NCBI GenBank assembly: GCA_007570785.1 | Contig: ML664161.1 | Span: 3,866,171-3,930,170, forward strand | Direction of reading: 5' to 3' | Origin: Antilocapra americana | Lineage: Eukaryota; Chordata; Mammalia; Artiodactyla; Antilocapridae | DNA: 64,000 nt | Part shown: piece after piece, positions 10,351 through 21,232 of the stretch | Layout: each line of letters begins with the position of its first letter | Position numbering within the stretch: position 1 is the first letter of the stretch | Notes under the pieces: model-generated | What the model saw: only the letters and a program-made list of their open reading frames with translations | Databases searched by the model: none | Told to the model about the DNA's origin: nothing | Position numbers and translations under genes: made by a program

Positions 10351-11750
10351 GCCACTGTCAACACTACCTGTGTAGTTGTTCTTTCTTGCTCTAAGATTCA
10401 GAAGGACTTTGCATTGCCTTATTCACCTTTTTCAGTAAACTTGTAGTGTAAGAACTTAAACTCCAGAGACCAAAATACTGTTAGGAATAACATTTTTTCT
10501 GAGGCAGAAAAATGCAAAATCCATGTCTATCTCTAAATCAAGGTAGCGAAGAACATCCAGACTCAAAAAGATATGTGAAGTAAATTAATACAACCACCCA
10601 CTATTCTAGGTTTCTCTCTACCTATCAAGTGTTTTCTTAGCTCCTGCACTAACACCTCTAGTTATTAGCTAGTTAATCTATTTGATGCAACAGACAAGTG
10701 CATTTATTAACTTAATTTCACACTGGTACTAGATATTTTCTGCATATCATTTTTTAAAAGGCTCCATCTTCATTAGGGAAAGAAGTTCATAATGTAGGAG
10801 TAGTTCAGGCTATCCAAACATACTTTCCATATTACAAAGAAATTTAATCAAAGCAGCAGCTCCAGTGGAGAAAAAATTCACTTTATTTTATATTCTTTAT
10901 TGGGAAATGTTCCCATTAACCATCATTATCAACTGAGCTCTATTCTCTACTGCTGAAAACAAGTCTATGATCATCATCATCAATATGCAGAGCTTTCTAA
11001 AATAAATTGCTGTTAGATGTAATTGCCAGATAAACTCCCACAAGCTGTGACTGATTGTGAACTGTGTATTATACCTTTCCTCATTAATAATAAATCAAAT
11101 AATAATAAAAATTGGCAATACCTCTGTGGCTTGATCTCACAATATTTCATGTGAACCAAGATGAACATGAAGAATACCTCATGTTAGTGCTTAAAATAAC
11201 AATACGTTCCAAGTCAAAATAAAACTTTTGTTTTAAACCCACAGTTATGTGTCTGGCTAAAATGTTTTAAAGAAGCTGGTTATTAGGCATCATTCTAGAA
11301 TATTAAGAATATGGGATGAGGAATTAAAATAAAGTTTGAATTTTTGTTCCTCACTTAGATATCCAAATAATCAAATTAGGTATACATTTTGAAGCTGTTA
11401 TTTCACTTACAAAAAGGAAACACCAGTATTTATCTGGCACCAAATGTTGTGGGTACCAAGTAAGATAACAGATTTGTAAATCTTCCCATGAGTGTTTTTT
11501 TTTTAATCTTGCATAATAGTGCAAGCTCCAGAGCCCCATAAGTGTCATACATGTCTCTCATATGTGAAAACGTCTCTGCCTAAAACTTACAGTAAAGATA
11601 TATTGTACTAATTCACACTTTGTCATTAACTGTGAAAAATATGTAGAGGTCTTCAAGTTTCTTTTTCATGTATGCCATTGGTTAGTCAGTTAAAATTATA
11701 CAGAAGTTAACATATAAGAGAGTGTAAGTAAATCCTAAACATTAAATTTA
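10351..11750. other. Unassigned
   Basis: No element recognised. Short ATC and AAT runs occur at about 10974-10985 and 11085-11112. The 65-codon minus frame at 11351-11548 has no motif. Confidence 0.45.
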
Positions 11751-11976
11751 TCTCCCAGGTGGCAGTAGTGGTAAGAATTGGCCTGCCAATACAGGAGACA
11801 CAAGAGATGGAGCTTTGATCCCTGAGTCAGGAAGATTCGCTGGAGAAGGAAATGACAACACTCCAGTAATCTTGCCTGGAAAATTCCACGGACAGAGGAG
11901 CATGACATGTTACAGTCTATGGGTCGCTATGAGTCAGGCATGACAGTACACACATAGACACATATACACACATACC
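11751..11976 (+). mobile_element. Bov-tA SINE with CA-rich tail
   Basis: Head 'tctcccaggtggcagtagtg', B box 'gctttgatccctgagtcag', body 'ctccagtaatcttgcctgg', 'ttacagtctatgggtcgcta', ending in 'gtacacacatagacacatat', an A/C-rich tail that could expand to a microsatellite. Confidence 0.9.
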
Positions 11977-12679
11977 TGAAGATATATTTTTCTTTGTATT
12001 ATCGTTAGTCCAATAACTGAGGCTACTGAACATTTATGCTACTTTAAATATCATACTTGTATTTCTCTCTTCTTGTTGTCCATTGCATTAGTCCTTGATG
12101 CTTATGAGACTACCCCAATAGTATCTTAAACAATGTTTTGATTTGCTTTTTTCTCAAGATTATGTGAATTGCTGCAGAAGTTCCCTTTAAGATTTCAACT
12201 GAGTTCACTCACCACTATAATTGAAAGTAATGTGTTGGAGCTGGTTCCCAGCAGCTTATGAGAGCTGACACTTGTAAGAATTCTGTGAATCAGGTGACAT
12301 CATATGGATGGCCTGAAATTGGCCATGGTGGGTGTCATGCCACAGAAAGTGTAAAATGCTAAAAATGAAACTTTAATTCCCTTAGAGCTGGGAAGATTCA
12401 AGATGGCTTCACTTAATGCCTGTGAGTTGGTGATGGCTATTGGCTGAGGTCTGGATTTGGTCCAAATGATCTCTCATGCTCTAAAGGCTAAACAGACTTC
12501 ATTATCTGGCAGTTTCAGTGCAACATTCCAAAAACAGGGAAGCAGAAGTTGAAATCTGCCTTAAAAAATCACATAACATCACATCCATCAAGTTTATTTG
12601 TTACTTCTATAGCCTAACATATAGTTCCCCTAACTTATAAAATTAATATAGTGTGCTAATAGCTTTTACAATCAGATTT
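11977..12679. other. Unassigned, possibly old repeat at 12230-12560
   Basis: The 12230-12560 part has the mixed composition of an old interspersed repeat ('gctggttcccagcagcttat', 'ggatggcctgaaattggcca'), but I could not place it in a family. No coding frame. Confidence 0.35.
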
Positions 12680-12770
12680 AAGTAGTAAAGTCCATGTGAA
12701 ATAATTATGACTATAACTGGTACAGTAAAGATATTCAATAAATGTCAGTTACTATTACTACTATGTATTA
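12680..12770 (+). mobile_element. MIR SINE 3' part
   Basis: 'gatattcaataaatgtcagt' followed by 'tactattactacta' is the characteristic MIR end ('gtgctcaataaatgttggtt' then (att)n). Ancient. Confidence 0.5.
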
Positions 12771-12794
12771 ATATTTGATATACTTTAAAATCTC

Positions 12795-13055
12795 TCATAT
12801 CAGTCATCTCTTTATCCTCATTGCCACCACCTTAGTGAAAGGAGCCTTGTTTAATTCTTCCCATTTTACTTGGACTGCAATAATTCTGTCTTAGCATCTG
12901 TAATTATAAACAAATGTTTATAAATTTGTCAGATTCCAACTTTCAGATTGTAAACTTTAAGGGCTTAAAATTCCTATTTTTCTTTTGTAATTTTATCATA
13001 AATATTCAGCATAGCATCTGGAATAATCATCCAATAAATGTTTGCTGAATCATTT
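12795..13055 (+). mobile_element. L2 LINE 3' end
   Basis: 'cctcattgccaccaccttag', 'gattgtaaactttaagggct', and the 3' end 'catccaataaatgtttgctg' with 'aatca' are in L2 order (family: 'cactgccaccacc', 'gactgtaagctccttgagggc', 'gctcaataaatgtttgttga'). Confidence 0.7.
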
Positions 13056-13221
13056 TTTCTGCTAATAACAATCAGAGTAATTAACCTGTTAAATGTTATA
13101 TTTTATATTGAAATACATAGCCACATTATGAAATAACTCATGTATCTGGAATGATAACTCTAGAGTATAGGTAAGTTAAGAAATTATATTTAATGCATTA
13201 ATGTCAAAAATGTGAGATGCA

Positions 13222-13400
13222 GTCCTGCACAGTAGCTGAGTACACAGACTCTTGACCGAAGGTTACCAGTAACCAAATCCCAACCCAATAGTTCTTGCTG
13301 TTTCTTTAGTAAAGTAGCTTAGTCTTTCTCTGTGTTAGTTTTTTGTAAAAAAGAAGATAAGACTTCTAATATTAGAGCATTATTATAAGCATTCAACAAC
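13222..13400 (+). mobile_element. MIR SINE
   Basis: Follows the MIR core in order: 'agtagctgagtacacagact', 'ccaaatcccaacccaatag', 'agtaaagtagcttagtcttt' with 'ctctgtgttag', 'aaagaagataagacttctaa', then 'attataagcattcaa'. Strongly diverged, as expected of a mammal-wide element. Confidence 0.7.
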
Positions 13401-14263
13401 TTTAGCAAAAGTAAACAGCAAAGTAATAGTAGACAAATTGACATGTAACGAGTTCCATTTAAATATTCTTTATTATTGTTAATATATTTTCTGGTTACTT
13501 TATCTTCAAAGATATACTTGCCCTAAAAAATAAACACTCAAGATTCAAATAAGTGTGTGTTGCTTCAAGCCATATTTTAGGAAAGGTTAATGTAATGCAT
13601 CTGTTGTATTTTTTTATGTTTTCTTTTTAAAAACATAAAATACTGTTGAAAGTTTGTTATAATACATTTTAATAATATTTCAAATATAAACTGGATACCT
13701 GTAATATAGTTTTCATATTCATGAGTACCTATAAAATGTTGACATATATGGTTTGCCCTATGTAAACATGAAAGGAAGACAGATGATAAGTCATTTTATC
13801 TCCTGCCTGACCATTTTCATTGGCTATGTTCTTTAAGGATTATTTTGCATAATAGTTCTTACATAATTGTAAATTATTACGTTCATTTAATCCTGCTATC
13901 TTGACTACGTAACTTACCTTTTCTGCTTTTATCCACTTCTTTGTTCTTTTCCTGTGTGTTTTACATTTTTCAAACCTGTCCACCCAAAATTAATTTAACA
14001 TTCAACTGGGTAGCTTCTGTTATTCACTCTTACTCAAACACAAAAAGTTGCCTTATCACCTATGTTTTATCTAAACATTTTCTAATAATCCCCTCAAGCT
14101 TCACTTTTATTTTGAATTGCCTTGTAGTCTAACATCTTTTGATCACCTTCTCATGCCTTTCATCTTATCTCTAATCTATTATTTTGCTTTTATGTCGGAC
14201 CCATGTTTCCTTGACTTTTATAGACATTATTTAAAATTTACCCTTCTTTCTTTGACTTGCTTA
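13401..14263. other. Unassigned AT-rich sequence
   Basis: No element recognised. Plus-strand frames at 13941-14132 and 14117-14368 encode hydrophobic, T-rich-codon peptides typical of translated AT-rich DNA, not a known protein. Confidence 0.45.
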
Positions 14264-14605
14264 AAATTAATTTTTGTTGAAGTATATTTGATTCACAATG
14301 TTATGTTAGTTTCTACTGTACAGCAAAGTGAGTCATTAATACATATACATATATCTACTCTTTTTTAGACTATTTTCCCATATAAGCCATTGCAGAGTAT
14401 TGGGTAGAGTTCCCTGTGCTATACATTAAGTTCTTATTTGTTATCTATTTTATATATAGTAGTATATATGTTGATTCCAATCTCCCAATTTAGTCCTTCC
14501 TTTAACAAACCATAAGTTCATATTCCATAGTTGTGACTCTATTCCTGTTTTGTAAATAAGTTTATTTGTGCCATTTTTTTCTTTCTTTGGATTCCACTTC
14601 TCTAC
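14264..14605 (-). mobile_element. Older ruminant L1 3' end
   Basis: Minus-orientation blocks 'tgttgaagtatatttgattc', 'ctgtacagcaaagtgagtca', 'agttccctgtgctatacatt' and 'ttgttatctattttatatat' form the reverse complement of the same older L1 type seen in plus at 1662-2076, including the 'gtatagcacaggga' block. Confidence 0.8.
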
Positions 14606-14924
14606 TAAAAACAATTTTGGTTCTATTCATTGGATATGTTTATCCTTTTGCAAATTGTCTCCAAATAAAATTGGCCATGACTACTTCGACAATACTGCTT
14701 GAGTAATATTCAAATTAAACTAGAATTCCCAAAATTGTGCTACTATTTTTCTGTAAGTAATTCAGATTCTGAATCTAACACACATAATGCTTATGTGGGA
14801 GGGACAGTTGAGGCTCAAAGATAGACACTGAGCCACAGGTGATAGATTAATACACGACTTAACTGTCGAAGTATTGGATCACCAAAAGGAAATAAATATA
14901 GGATTTCTTTGTAAAATATCAAAC
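14606..14924. other. Unassigned
   Basis: No element recognised between the L1 end and the mariner MITE. Confidence 0.45.
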
Positions 14925-14998
14925 ATTGGCTTGGCCAAAATTTCACTCAGGTTTTTCCATAAGATGTTACAGAAAACAAACTTTTTGGCCAACTCGTA
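14925..14998. mobile_element. Palindromic mariner-type MITE
   Basis: 'ttggccaaaatttcactcag' with 'gtttttcc' at 14931-14958 is mirrored, with substitutions, by 'aaacaaactttttggccaa' ending at 14992; the centre reads 'ataagatgttac'. This is the short inverted-repeat mariner derivative common in ruminant genomes, which consists almost only of its two terminal inverted repeats. It has no transposase; mobility would have depended on a full mariner elsewhere. Expected TA duplication is not clearly preserved. Confidence 0.75.
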
Positions 14999-15099
14999 CT
15001 AACATTGTCTTTCTTTTTCAGTCCTAACCAAAACACAATCAATTAAAGACAGAATATCTTAACTTTTATTTTATCTGTTGTATAGTATACTTCCTTCTG

Positions 15100-15262
15100 T
15101 AGTGAAAAGAGCACTCATTGACTTTAATTCTCCAGATCTAGCTTTGAAATTCAGCTTTAAATTTCTTTCCTAAATGACTTTAGACAAATTTCTTAACCAT
15201 TATGTTATCCAATTTCCAATCTGAGAAATAGAAGCTAATGTATCTATTTCTTGGAAATACTA
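15100..15262 (+). mobile_element. MIR SINE, ended by a BovB insertion
   Basis: 'gaaaagagcactcattgact', 'gctttgaaattcagcttta', 'gactttagacaaatttctta' with 'acc', and 'ccaatctgagaaatagaagc' follow the MIR core. The BovB 3' end begins right where the MIR 3' part should continue. Confidence 0.6.
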
Positions 15263-15263
15263 G

Positions 15264-15833
15264 TATCCAAAATCACTGTAGATGATGATTGCAGCCATGA
15301 AATCAAGATGCTTATTTCTTGGAAGGAAAGTTATAGTCAACATGGATAGCATATTGAAAAGCAGAGACATTACTTTGCCAACAAAGGTCCCTCTAGTCAA
15401 GGATATGGTTCTTCCAGTAGTCATGTATGGATGTGAGAGTTGGACAGCGAAAAAGGCTGAGCACCAAAGAATTGATGATTTTGATCCGTGTTGTTGGAGA
15501 AGACTCTTGAGGGTCCCTTGGACTGCAAGGAGACCCAACAAGTCCATCCTAAAGATCAGTCCTGGGTGTTCATTGAAGCTGAAACTCCAATACTTTGGCC
15601 ACCTCATGAGAAGAGTTGACTCATTGGAAAAGACCCTGATGATGGGAAGGATTGGGGACAGGAGGAGAAGGGGACGACAGAGGATGAGATGGCTGGATGG
15701 CATCACCGACTTGATGGACATGGATTTGGGTAGACTCCGGGAGTTGGTGATGCACAGGGAGGCCTGGTGTTCTGCAGTTCAAGGGGTCGCAAAGAGTCGG
15801 ACACAATTGAGGACTGAACTGAACTGAACTGAA
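15264..15833 (+). mobile_element. BovB (RTE LINE) 3' end
   Basis: 5'-truncated BovB starting at 'tccaaaatcactgtagatga' and ending in three 'actga' units plus 'aaaaaaataaag'. It is the least disrupted BovB C-terminus in the window: its frame is open to the natural stop (see the partial ORF entry). Confidence 0.95.
15282..15827 (+). pseudogene. BovB ORF2 C-terminal remnant, unbroken frame
   Basis: 181 codons without a stop, from an internal methionine. It corresponds to the C-terminal part of the RTE polyprotein, past the reverse transcriptase core, with the conserved blocks [11 protein letters not shown] (about residues 24-34), [10 protein letters not shown] (45-54), [12 protein letters not shown] (72-83), [15 protein letters not shown] (104-118) and DREAW-like HREAW near 160. 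The endonuclease and YADD regions are absent, so it cannot be active. No promoter or initiation context is expected for this ATG. Confidence 0.85.
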
Positions 15834-16978
15834 AAAAATAAAGAATATATAGAATGTTAGACATTGCCTGGCAATCTATATTTACCCATTTAAAAAAATC
15901 ATCACGGACATCTCATGATTTATATCTCTAATGTGAAAGTTTACACAGATACTTTTATGGAGGATTTTAAGTCATTTTTATATTAAATGACATACATTTC
16001 ATTTCACATTTAATAATTGATTACACTACCAATTTAAACTACAAAGCAAATGGTGTAACAGTTAGACTACAGTTCACATAGGTCTATAGCATCACAGAAT
16101 CACACACATTTAGGATTAATCATTTCCTTTTTAGGTTAGCCTTTGTCAAGGTTCCTGCCAATGAATTATTTTACAATTCTGTCACTAGAAAGAATAAACA
16201 GGGTAAGGACACAAAACAGAGTGGCAAGAACTCTCATTTGGACTTATACACTTACTTTAGGATGATTTTTCTGCTATTAATTAAATCGATGATACAGAGA
16301 AATCATTTTTTTATGAACTCTTTGAGGGGTCCTTCAACAGTCTGTTGAGGGCAGCCATGGGACCTTGCTGTCTATTTATCATGTACTGATGTCTCTTTCA
16401 TCTGTGAACATATGGATGTGGTGACTCTCATTAGGAAAGTAAAATGGCAAGGCTTAAACTATTCCCTTCCCATGAGATGATTTATTACAAATAAATAAAC
16501 ACAAAATATTTTGTAGTATTTATATCTTGAACTATATCACAAGAATTGTTTTTGGTCCATTGTTCTATAAAATGCATGTTAGAGAAGTCTACTTTTGAGC
16601 GCTCCAGATAAAAATGGAAAAAATTACAATTTTTTTTCACTGACAATCCTTTTGGATGTAAAAATGGAAGGCAGCTTCAACTTAAGAGCAAGAAATACCA
16701 ACAAGCTTTTATCCATGAAACTTGAAGGGTGGGCAGTGTTGTCTGCCACTTTTTTAAGACTAAGACTTGAAGGATTTGCCAAGATCTTTGAAACAGTTCA
16801 TGGATGGAACTTTTACCATCAAATAATTAAGAAAACCAGGGTAGGGGATATTTATTGGAAAATATTGTGTTCAGATTAAATTTTAAAATTTTGGCCTCTA
16901 TTCTCTTTGGCTGATGCCCATCCATTAAAATTCCTTGTGTGGTGGTGCTCAGTATTATCCAAGGTCTCTTCCCTATAG
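15834..16978. other. Unassigned
   Basis: No element recognised. The plus-strand 94-codon frame at 16595-16879 has no recognisable motif or neighbouring signals; I treat it as chance. Confidence 0.45.
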
Positions 16979-17208
16979 TTTGCATGCTCAGTCACTCAGT
17001 GATGTCCAACTCTTTGAGACCCACAAAGTTGTAGCCCACAAAGCTCCTCTGTCTATGGGATTCTCCAGTCAATAATAATGAAGTGAGTTACCATTTACTG
17101 CTACAGGGAATCTTCCTGACCCAGGAATCAAAATCTCATCTCTTGTGTCTCCTGCATTGACACTGTATTTTGCCACTGTATAGGCAGGCAGATTTAAAAC
17201 CACTGTGT
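16979..17208 (-). mobile_element. Bov-tA SINE
   Basis: Minus orientation: 'gtcactcagtgatgtccaac', 'tctttgagacccacaaagtt', body, B-box region 'gacccaggaatcaaaatctc' and head 'gcaggcagatttaaaaccac'. More diverged than most copies, with an expansion in the body ('aataataatgaagtgagtta'). Confidence 0.85.
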
Positions 17209-17331
17209 AAATTAAAATTCTGTATGTTTTATTTATTGACCAAAAGTCCATCTATTAAATACTTTATAGCCTGGAATGAAGACAGACATTTTCCCCTAGT
17301 TTGGAAAACATTTCCCTAAAATATGAAACCT

Positions 17332-19809
17332 ATAAAGATGAACCTACAAGACTTTCTAGAACTAACACCCAAAAAAGATATCCTTTTCATTATAGGGGAC
17401 TGGAATGTAAAAGTAGGAAATTGAGACAACTGGAGTAAAAGGCAAATTTGATGCTGGAGTACAAAATTAAGCAGGGCAAAAACTAACAGAGTTTTGCCAA
17501 GAGAACCCAATGGGCATAGCAAATACCCTCTTCCAACAACACAAGAGAAGACTCTGCATATGGACATCATGAGATGGTCAATACCAAAATCAGATTGATT
17601 ATATTCTTTGCAGCCAAAGATGGAGAAGCTCTATACAGTCAGCAAAAACAATACCGGGAGCTGAATGTGGCTCAGATCATGAACTCCTTATGGCCAAATT
17701 CAGACTTATATAGAAGAAAGCAGGGAAAACTACTAGACCATTTAGATGTGACCTAAATCAAATCCATTATGATTTTATAGCAGAAGTGATAAATAGACTC
17801 AAGGCATTAGAGCTGATGGACAGAGTGCCTGAAAAACTATGGATGTAGGTTTGCGACATTGTACAGGAGGCAGGGATCAAAACCATCCCCAGGAAAAAGA
17901 AATTCAAAAAGGACAAATGGTTGTGTGAAGACCTTACAAATAGCTGAGAAAAGAAAAGAAGCTAAAACCAAAGGAAAAAAGGAAAGGTATACCCATTTGA
18001 ATGCAGAGTTCCAAAGAATAGCAAAGAGAGATAAGAAAGCCTTCCTCAGTGATCAACGCAAAGAAATAGAGGGAAACAATAGAATGGGAAAGACTAGAGA
18101 TCTCTTCAAGACATTTGGAGATACCAAGGGAACATTTCATGCAAAAATGGGAAAAATTAAGGACAGAAATGGTATGGACCTAACAGAAGCAGAAGATATT
18201 AAGAGGTGGAAAGAACACACAGAAGAACTATACCAAAAAGAACTTCATGACCCAGATATCCACGATGGTGTGATCCGTCATCTAGATCCAGACATCTAGG
18301 AATGTGAAGTCAAGTGGGCCTTAGGAAGCATTACTATGAACAAAGCTAATGAAGGTGATGGAATTCCAGTTGAGCTATTTCAAATCCTAAAAGATGATGC
18401 TGTGAAAGTGCTGCATAAATATGCCGGCAAATTTGGAAACCTCTGCAGTGGCCACAGGACTGGAAAAGGTCAGCTTTCATTTCAATCCAAAAGAAAAGCA
18501 ATGCCAAAGAATGTTCAAACTACCACACAACTGCACTCATCTCATATGCTAGCAAAGTAATGATCAAAATCCTCCAAGCCAGGCTTCTACAGTACATGAA
18601 TGGTGAATTTTGAGATGTTCAAGCTGAATTTAGAAAAGGCAGAATAACCAGAGATCAAATTGCCAGCATCCGTTGCATCATCAAAAAAGTGAGAGTGCCA
18701 GAAAAACTTCTACTTCTGCTTTATTGACTACTCCAAATCATTTGACTGTGTGGATCAAAACAAACTGTAGAAAATTCTTCAAGAGATGAGAATACCAGAC
18801 TACCTTACATGCTTCCTGAGAAATCTGTAGGCAGGTCAAGAAGCAAATGTTTAGAAGTGGACATGGAACAACTGACTGGTTTCAAATAGGAAAAGGAGTA
18901 CGTCAAGGCTGTCTCTTGTCATCCTGGCTTATTTAACTTATATGCAGAGTACATCATGAGAAATGCCAGGCTAGATGAAGCACAGGCTGGAATCAAGATT
19001 GCCAGGAAAAATATTAATAACCTCAGATAGGCATATGACACCACTCTTATGGAAGAAAGTGAAGAAGAACTAAAGAGCCTCTTAATGAAAGTGAAAGAGG
19101 AGAGTGAAAAAGTTGGCTTAAAACTCAACATTCAGAAAACTAAGTTCATGGCATCTGGTCCCATCGCTTCATGGCAAATAAATGGGGAAGCAATGAAAAT
19201 AGTGAGAGACTTTATTTTTTGGAGATTACTGCAGATGGTGACTGCAGCCATGAAATTTAAGACACTTGCTCCTTGGAAGAAAAGCTATGACCAAACTAGA
19301 CAGCATATTAAGAAACAGAGACATTACTTTGCCAACAAAAATCCATCTAGTCAAAGCTATGGCTTTTCCAATAGTCATACATGGATATGAGAGTTGGAGT
19401 ATAAAGAAAGCTGAGCACCGAAGAATTGATGCTTTTGAACTGTAGTGTTGGAGAAGACTTTGAGAGTCCCTAGACTGCAAGGAGATCAAACCAGTCCATC
19501 CTGAAGGAAATGAGTCCTGAATATTCATTGAAAGGACTGATGTTGAAGTTGAAACTCCAATACTTGGGCCACCTGATGTGAAGAACTGACTTGTTGGAAA
19601 AGACTCTGGTGCTGGGAAAGATTGAAGGTGGGAGGATAAGGGGATGACAGAGAATGAGATGATTGGATGGAATCACCGACTCGATGAACATGAGTTTGAG
19701 TAAACTCCAGGGGTTGGTGATGGACAGGGAAACGTGATGTGCTGCAGTCCATGGGGTCACAAAGAGTCTGGCACAGTTGTGACTGAACTAGACTGACTGA
19801 TAAAGATGA
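17332..19809 (+). mobile_element. BovB (RTE LINE), 2.46 kb, with candidate target duplication
   Basis: BovB body at 17343-19799. It starts inside the endonuclease domain (codons for L-E-L-T-P-K-K-D, then 'ggggactggaatg' for G-D-W-N) and runs to the 3' end. Pieces of the polyprotein are readable: interdomain at 17859-18299, N-terminal reverse transcriptase (M-N-K-A-N-E-G-D-G-I-P-V-E-L) at 18336-18560, and thumb/C-terminal part at 19049-19390. Many frameshifts and stops separate them; the YADD codons are mutated near 19025 by a stop. A 10-bp direct repeat, ataaagatga, flanks it (17332-17341 and 19800-19809). Confidence 0.93.
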
Positions 19810-20009
19810 TAAAAAATATTAATGGAAAAGTACCTAACTAGAACCAAACCTTCCATAGGTTTTAATGCTATGCAAGAAAACAATTATCATTAATAATCCT
19901 GTAAGTAGCTCCCAAATAAACATGATTTTTGTGTACAATTCTGAGTTAATTTGTAAATGTGTTATGTGTATGAGTTAATTTTATATGTTGTTTTCTACCT
20001 GTAACAGTC

Positions 20010-20112
20010 CATTGATATTATGTCCATTTTTATTAACATGCCTCAGGTAGTTAAGTAATTGGACAAAGTTCACCAAGTAGTAAATTGCCTCTATTTTTGG
20101 CTCTGAGAAATT
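20010..20112 (-). mobile_element. MIR SINE fragment
   Basis: 'tattatgtccatttttatta' then 'aggtagttaagtaattggac' and 'caagtagtaaattgcct' follow the minus-strand MIR order (family: 'ttattatccccattttacag', 'gaggttaagtaacttgccca', 'agctagtaagtgg'). Confidence 0.5.
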
Positions 20113-20177
20113 CTAAAATCTACAAACCTTCATGTATTAATATTGGTACATCAGTTCTAACAAAGGTACCACACAAG

Positions 20178-21232
20178 CCATTGACTTTTTGGATCGTAAA
20201 AACCTGTGGAAAGCTCTTAAAGAGATTAGAATATCAGGCTATCTTATCTATCTCCTAAGAAACCTGTATGCAGGTCAAGAAGCAACAGTTAAAATCCTGA
20301 ATGGAATAACTGTTTGGTTCAAGATTGAGAAAAAGTATGACAGGGCAGACTGCTGTCACCCTGTTTGTTTAATCTATAAGTGAGAACAATCTATAAGTGA
20401 GAAATACTGGGTTGGATGAGTTACTAACTGTAATCTAGATAGGCAGGAGAAACATCAACAACTTAGATATGTGGATGGTACCCCTTTATTGGCAGAAAGC
20501 AAAGAGGAACTAAAGAGCCTCTTGATGAGGGTGGAGGAACAAAGTGAAAGAGCCAGCTTAAACCTAAATATTAAAGAAACTAAGATTATGTCATCCAGCC
20601 CCATTACTTCATGGCAAGTAGAGGAGGAAAAGGTGGAAGTAATGACAGATTTCCTCTTCGTGGACTCTAAAATCACAGCGAATGGTGACTGCAGCCATGA
20701 AATCAGAAGATCTTTGCTTCTTGGCAGGAAATCTATTATAAACCTGAACAGTGTGCTGAGAAACAGAGACATTACTCTGTCGACAAAGGTCCATATAGTC
20801 AAGGCTATTGTCTTCCAGTGGTCAAATACAGTTGTGAGAGCTGAATGGTAAAGAAGGCAGAGCACTGGCTGAAAAATCGATGCCTTCAAGCTATGGTGCT
20901 GGAGGAGACTCCTGAAAGTCTTTTGGACAGCAAGGAGATCAAAACTGTCAATCTTAAGGAAAATCAACCCTAAATACTCGTTGCAAGGACTGATGCTGAA
21001 GTTGAAACAAGTATTTTGGTCATCTGATGTGTAAAGCTGAAAAATACCTGTTGCTGGGAAAGATTGAGGGCAGGAGAAAGGGTGTCAGAGGATGAGATGA
21101 CTGAATGGCATCACTGATGCAATGGACATGAACTTGGGCAAACCTCAGGAAATGGTGAGATAGAGAGGCCCTGCATCCTGCAGCCCATGGGGTCACCAAG
21201 AGTTGGACACAACTGGGTGACTAAACAACAAC
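20178..21232 (+). mobile_element. BovB (RTE LINE), older copy
   Basis: Begins in the reverse transcriptase region ('ccattgactttttggatcgt') and ends 'gactaaacaacaaccac', the older BovB/Bov-A type of terminus. Frames at 20189-20383 (RNLYAGQEATVK) and 20471-20851 (LLAESKEELKSLLMRVEEQ, then SRDIT-like NRDITLSTK) are readable but separated by shifts. The YADD region is lost in a deletion near 20455. More diverged than the 17.3 kb copy beside it. Confidence 0.9.
20371..20403. repeat. Two tandem 17-bp units inside BovB
   Basis: 'aatctataagtgagaac' is followed at once by 'aatctataagtgagaaa'. It is a private duplication within the BovB copy at 20.2-21.2 kb and shifts the frame. Confidence 0.8.
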
